This document shows, piece after piece, positions 63,194 through 64,000 of a stretch of DNA of 64,000 nt (positions are counted from its first letter, which is position 1; each line of letters opens with the position of its first letter). Made by a program: the position numbers and the translations under genes. This DNA is from Bombella dulcis. GTDB taxonomy: Bacteria; Pseudomonadota; Alphaproteobacteria; Acetobacterales; Acetobacteraceae. The stretch lies in contig NZ_JANIDV010000001.1 of assembly GCF_026385505.1 (NCBI RefSeq), positions 310,001 to 374,000 on the forward strand, in the 5' to 3' direction. The notes under the pieces were generated by a model. That model had not been told where the DNA came from, did no database searches, and saw only the letters and a list, made by a program, of their open reading frames with translations.

Positions 63194-63574
63194 ATGTTTC
63201 TGAGCCATATTGTCGTAGGATCGAACGATCTGAAGAAAGCGAAAGCATTCTATGACGCACTTTTTGACGTCATGGGCGCGCAGTTCTGTCCGCAGGACAA
63301 TCCGGACCGGGTCGTGTATCAGAAGGACGGGCAGATATTCATCATCACACGGCCCATCAATGGAGAGGCCGCAACGGCTGCCAATGGCGGGACGGTCGGT
63401 CTGGCCCTGCCTTCAGCGGAGGCCGTGCGCCGCTGGCATGAGGCCGGTGTCGCCGCAGGAGGCAGGAGCATCGAGAACCCGCCCGGCGAACGTACGGTCA
63501 TGGGCATGAAGCTGTATCTGGCCTATCTTCGGGACCCGGATGGCAACAAGCTCTGCGCCTTTCACAAGGTGTGA
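63194..63574 (+). CDS. VOC-superfamily (glyoxalase/bleomycin-resistance-like) protein
   Basis: This 126-residue protein has two beta-alpha-beta-beta-beta modules typical of the vicinal-oxygen-chelate fold: LSHIVVGSNDLKKAKAFYDALF at the start and YLAYLRDPDGNKLCAFHKV at the end. The first histidine and the glutamate/aspartate positions are compatible with a metal site, although the terminal DPDGNKL lacks the usual glutamate of DPDGNxxE. The substrate is unknown. AAGGAAGAG lies about 5 nt before the ATG at 63194; the longer frame is unsupported. Confidence 0.88.
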   Translation: MFLSHIVVGSNDLKKAKAFYDALFDVMGAQFCPQDNPDRVVYQKDGQIFIITRPINGEAATAANGGTVGLALPSAEAVRRWHEAGVAAGGRSIENPPGERTVMGMKLYLAYLRDPDGNKLCAFHKV

Positions 63575-63960
63575 CATATAAACTGGAATGGCTGATCCGT
63601 TCCTGATCGTGGCTGCGTTCCTAGAAGACGGGGATGCAGCCATGATTTTATGGTCTCATTCCATGAAAAATGGATGGCATGAGTAAAACGCAGCCCATCC
63701 ATACATGGTCAATCCAGAAAGAGGACAGGGAGCGTTCTCTTCATAATGCCATGAAAAATAAGGATTTTATTTATAAAATAGATTTTATTTATTCTATGCG
63801 CTGGCAGACAAAAGAATTCCTGCCTGCCGGCTGATTGCAATTCCTTTTCATGGCGACTTAACCTCTTCTTCACGGGATGGAGAGCAGTCAAGGTCTCCGC
63901 TCGACATCAGCCTTTGTAATCGTGCGGGGCTGCTTATTGAGTGAAAAGGATGTATTCATT
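63575..63960. other. Non-coding AT-rich stretch after the VOC gene
   Basis: A hairpin of 11 positions with one G-T pair (63606-63616 with 63636-63646), followed by TTTTA, may be the VOC gene's terminator. Beyond it, GATTTTATTTAT is repeated near 63760-63795. No gene is visible until the presumed start at 63961. Confidence 0.45.
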
Positions 63961-64000
63961 ATGAGTTCTCACTCACCATCTAATAAACCGGTAAATGCAG
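63961..64000 (+). CDS. Start of a gene running off the window (partial)
   Basis: An ATG at 63961 opens a frame (MSSHSPSNKPVNA...) that continues to the window end. AAAAGGA lies about 13 nt upstream (63942-63948). Only 13 codons are visible, so no product can be given. Confidence 0.4.
   Translation, partial: MSSHSPSNKPVNA

Noticed and set aside
63750-63800. AT-rich repeated GATTTTATTTAT near the window end considered as an origin or integration site
   Set aside because: Only two imperfect units are present and no associated genes are visible.

Overview
The window looks like chromosomal DNA from an alphaproteobacterium, most probably an acetic acid bacterium (Acetobacteraceae). This is inferred from gene content and order: eno next to a FtsB-like gene, a pyruvate dehydrogenase operon whose E1-beta carries its own lipoyl domain, tpiA divergent from a ppiD-trpEGDC operon, ELM1-family and DUF3429 proteins, and purS/purQ/small purL. 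No rRNA is present, so the genus is not fixed. The DNA is GC-rich and densely coding up to about 57.1 kb, then changes character.

Layout. 0-11.6 kb: rlmE, a DUF475 membrane protein, two identical tRNA-Gln genes, hemN, guaB, an RsmB-type methyltransferase, a CPA1 antiporter with a nucleotide-binding tail, an orphan OmpR-type regulator, xth and an M19 dipeptidase. 11.8-22 kb: uvrC-pgsA, a long His-rich lipoprotein candidate, rpmG, ftsB, eno (TTG start), DUF3429, then kdsA-pyrG-secG-tpiA on the minus strand. 22-35 kb: ppiD-trpE-trpG-trpD-trpC with 1-4 bp overlaps inside ppiD-trpD, followed by pdhA-pdhB-aceF-lpd-lipA-ratA, which joins pyruvate dehydrogenase to lipoyl synthesis. 35-45 kb: a His-rich secreted protein, lytic transglycosylase, TerC, purB, and purC-purS-(tandem Rap1a-like protein)-purQ-purL-bolA-grxD. 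45-57 kb: yraN, hemB, three tandem amino-acid permeases, glyA, a DEAD-box helicase, and an ELM1 protein paired with a 629-residue protein I do not recognise.

From 57.2 kb to the end the region is accessory and partly decayed. Two tRNA-Val genes (anticodons CAC and GAC) flank a HicA/HicB toxin-antitoxin pair, a small secreted repeat protein and an N-formylglutamate amidohydrolase. Each tRNA-Val is followed, at nearly the same distance, by a related degenerate sequence. Beyond the second lies a SpoU-type RNA methyltransferase pseudogene with one in-frame TGA, then a DUF1348 protein, a small acidic protein and a VOC-family protein. A last gene appears to start just before the window ends.

There is no CRISPR array, intact insertion sequence or obvious new defence system. 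The items most worth a second look are the paired degenerate sequences behind both tRNA-Val genes, the divergent HicBA module, the double Rap1a-like protein inside the purine operon, the unknown 629-residue protein coupled to ELM1, the His-rich lipoprotein gene with internal Shine-Dalgarno sites, and the nested dyad before the orphan regulator.
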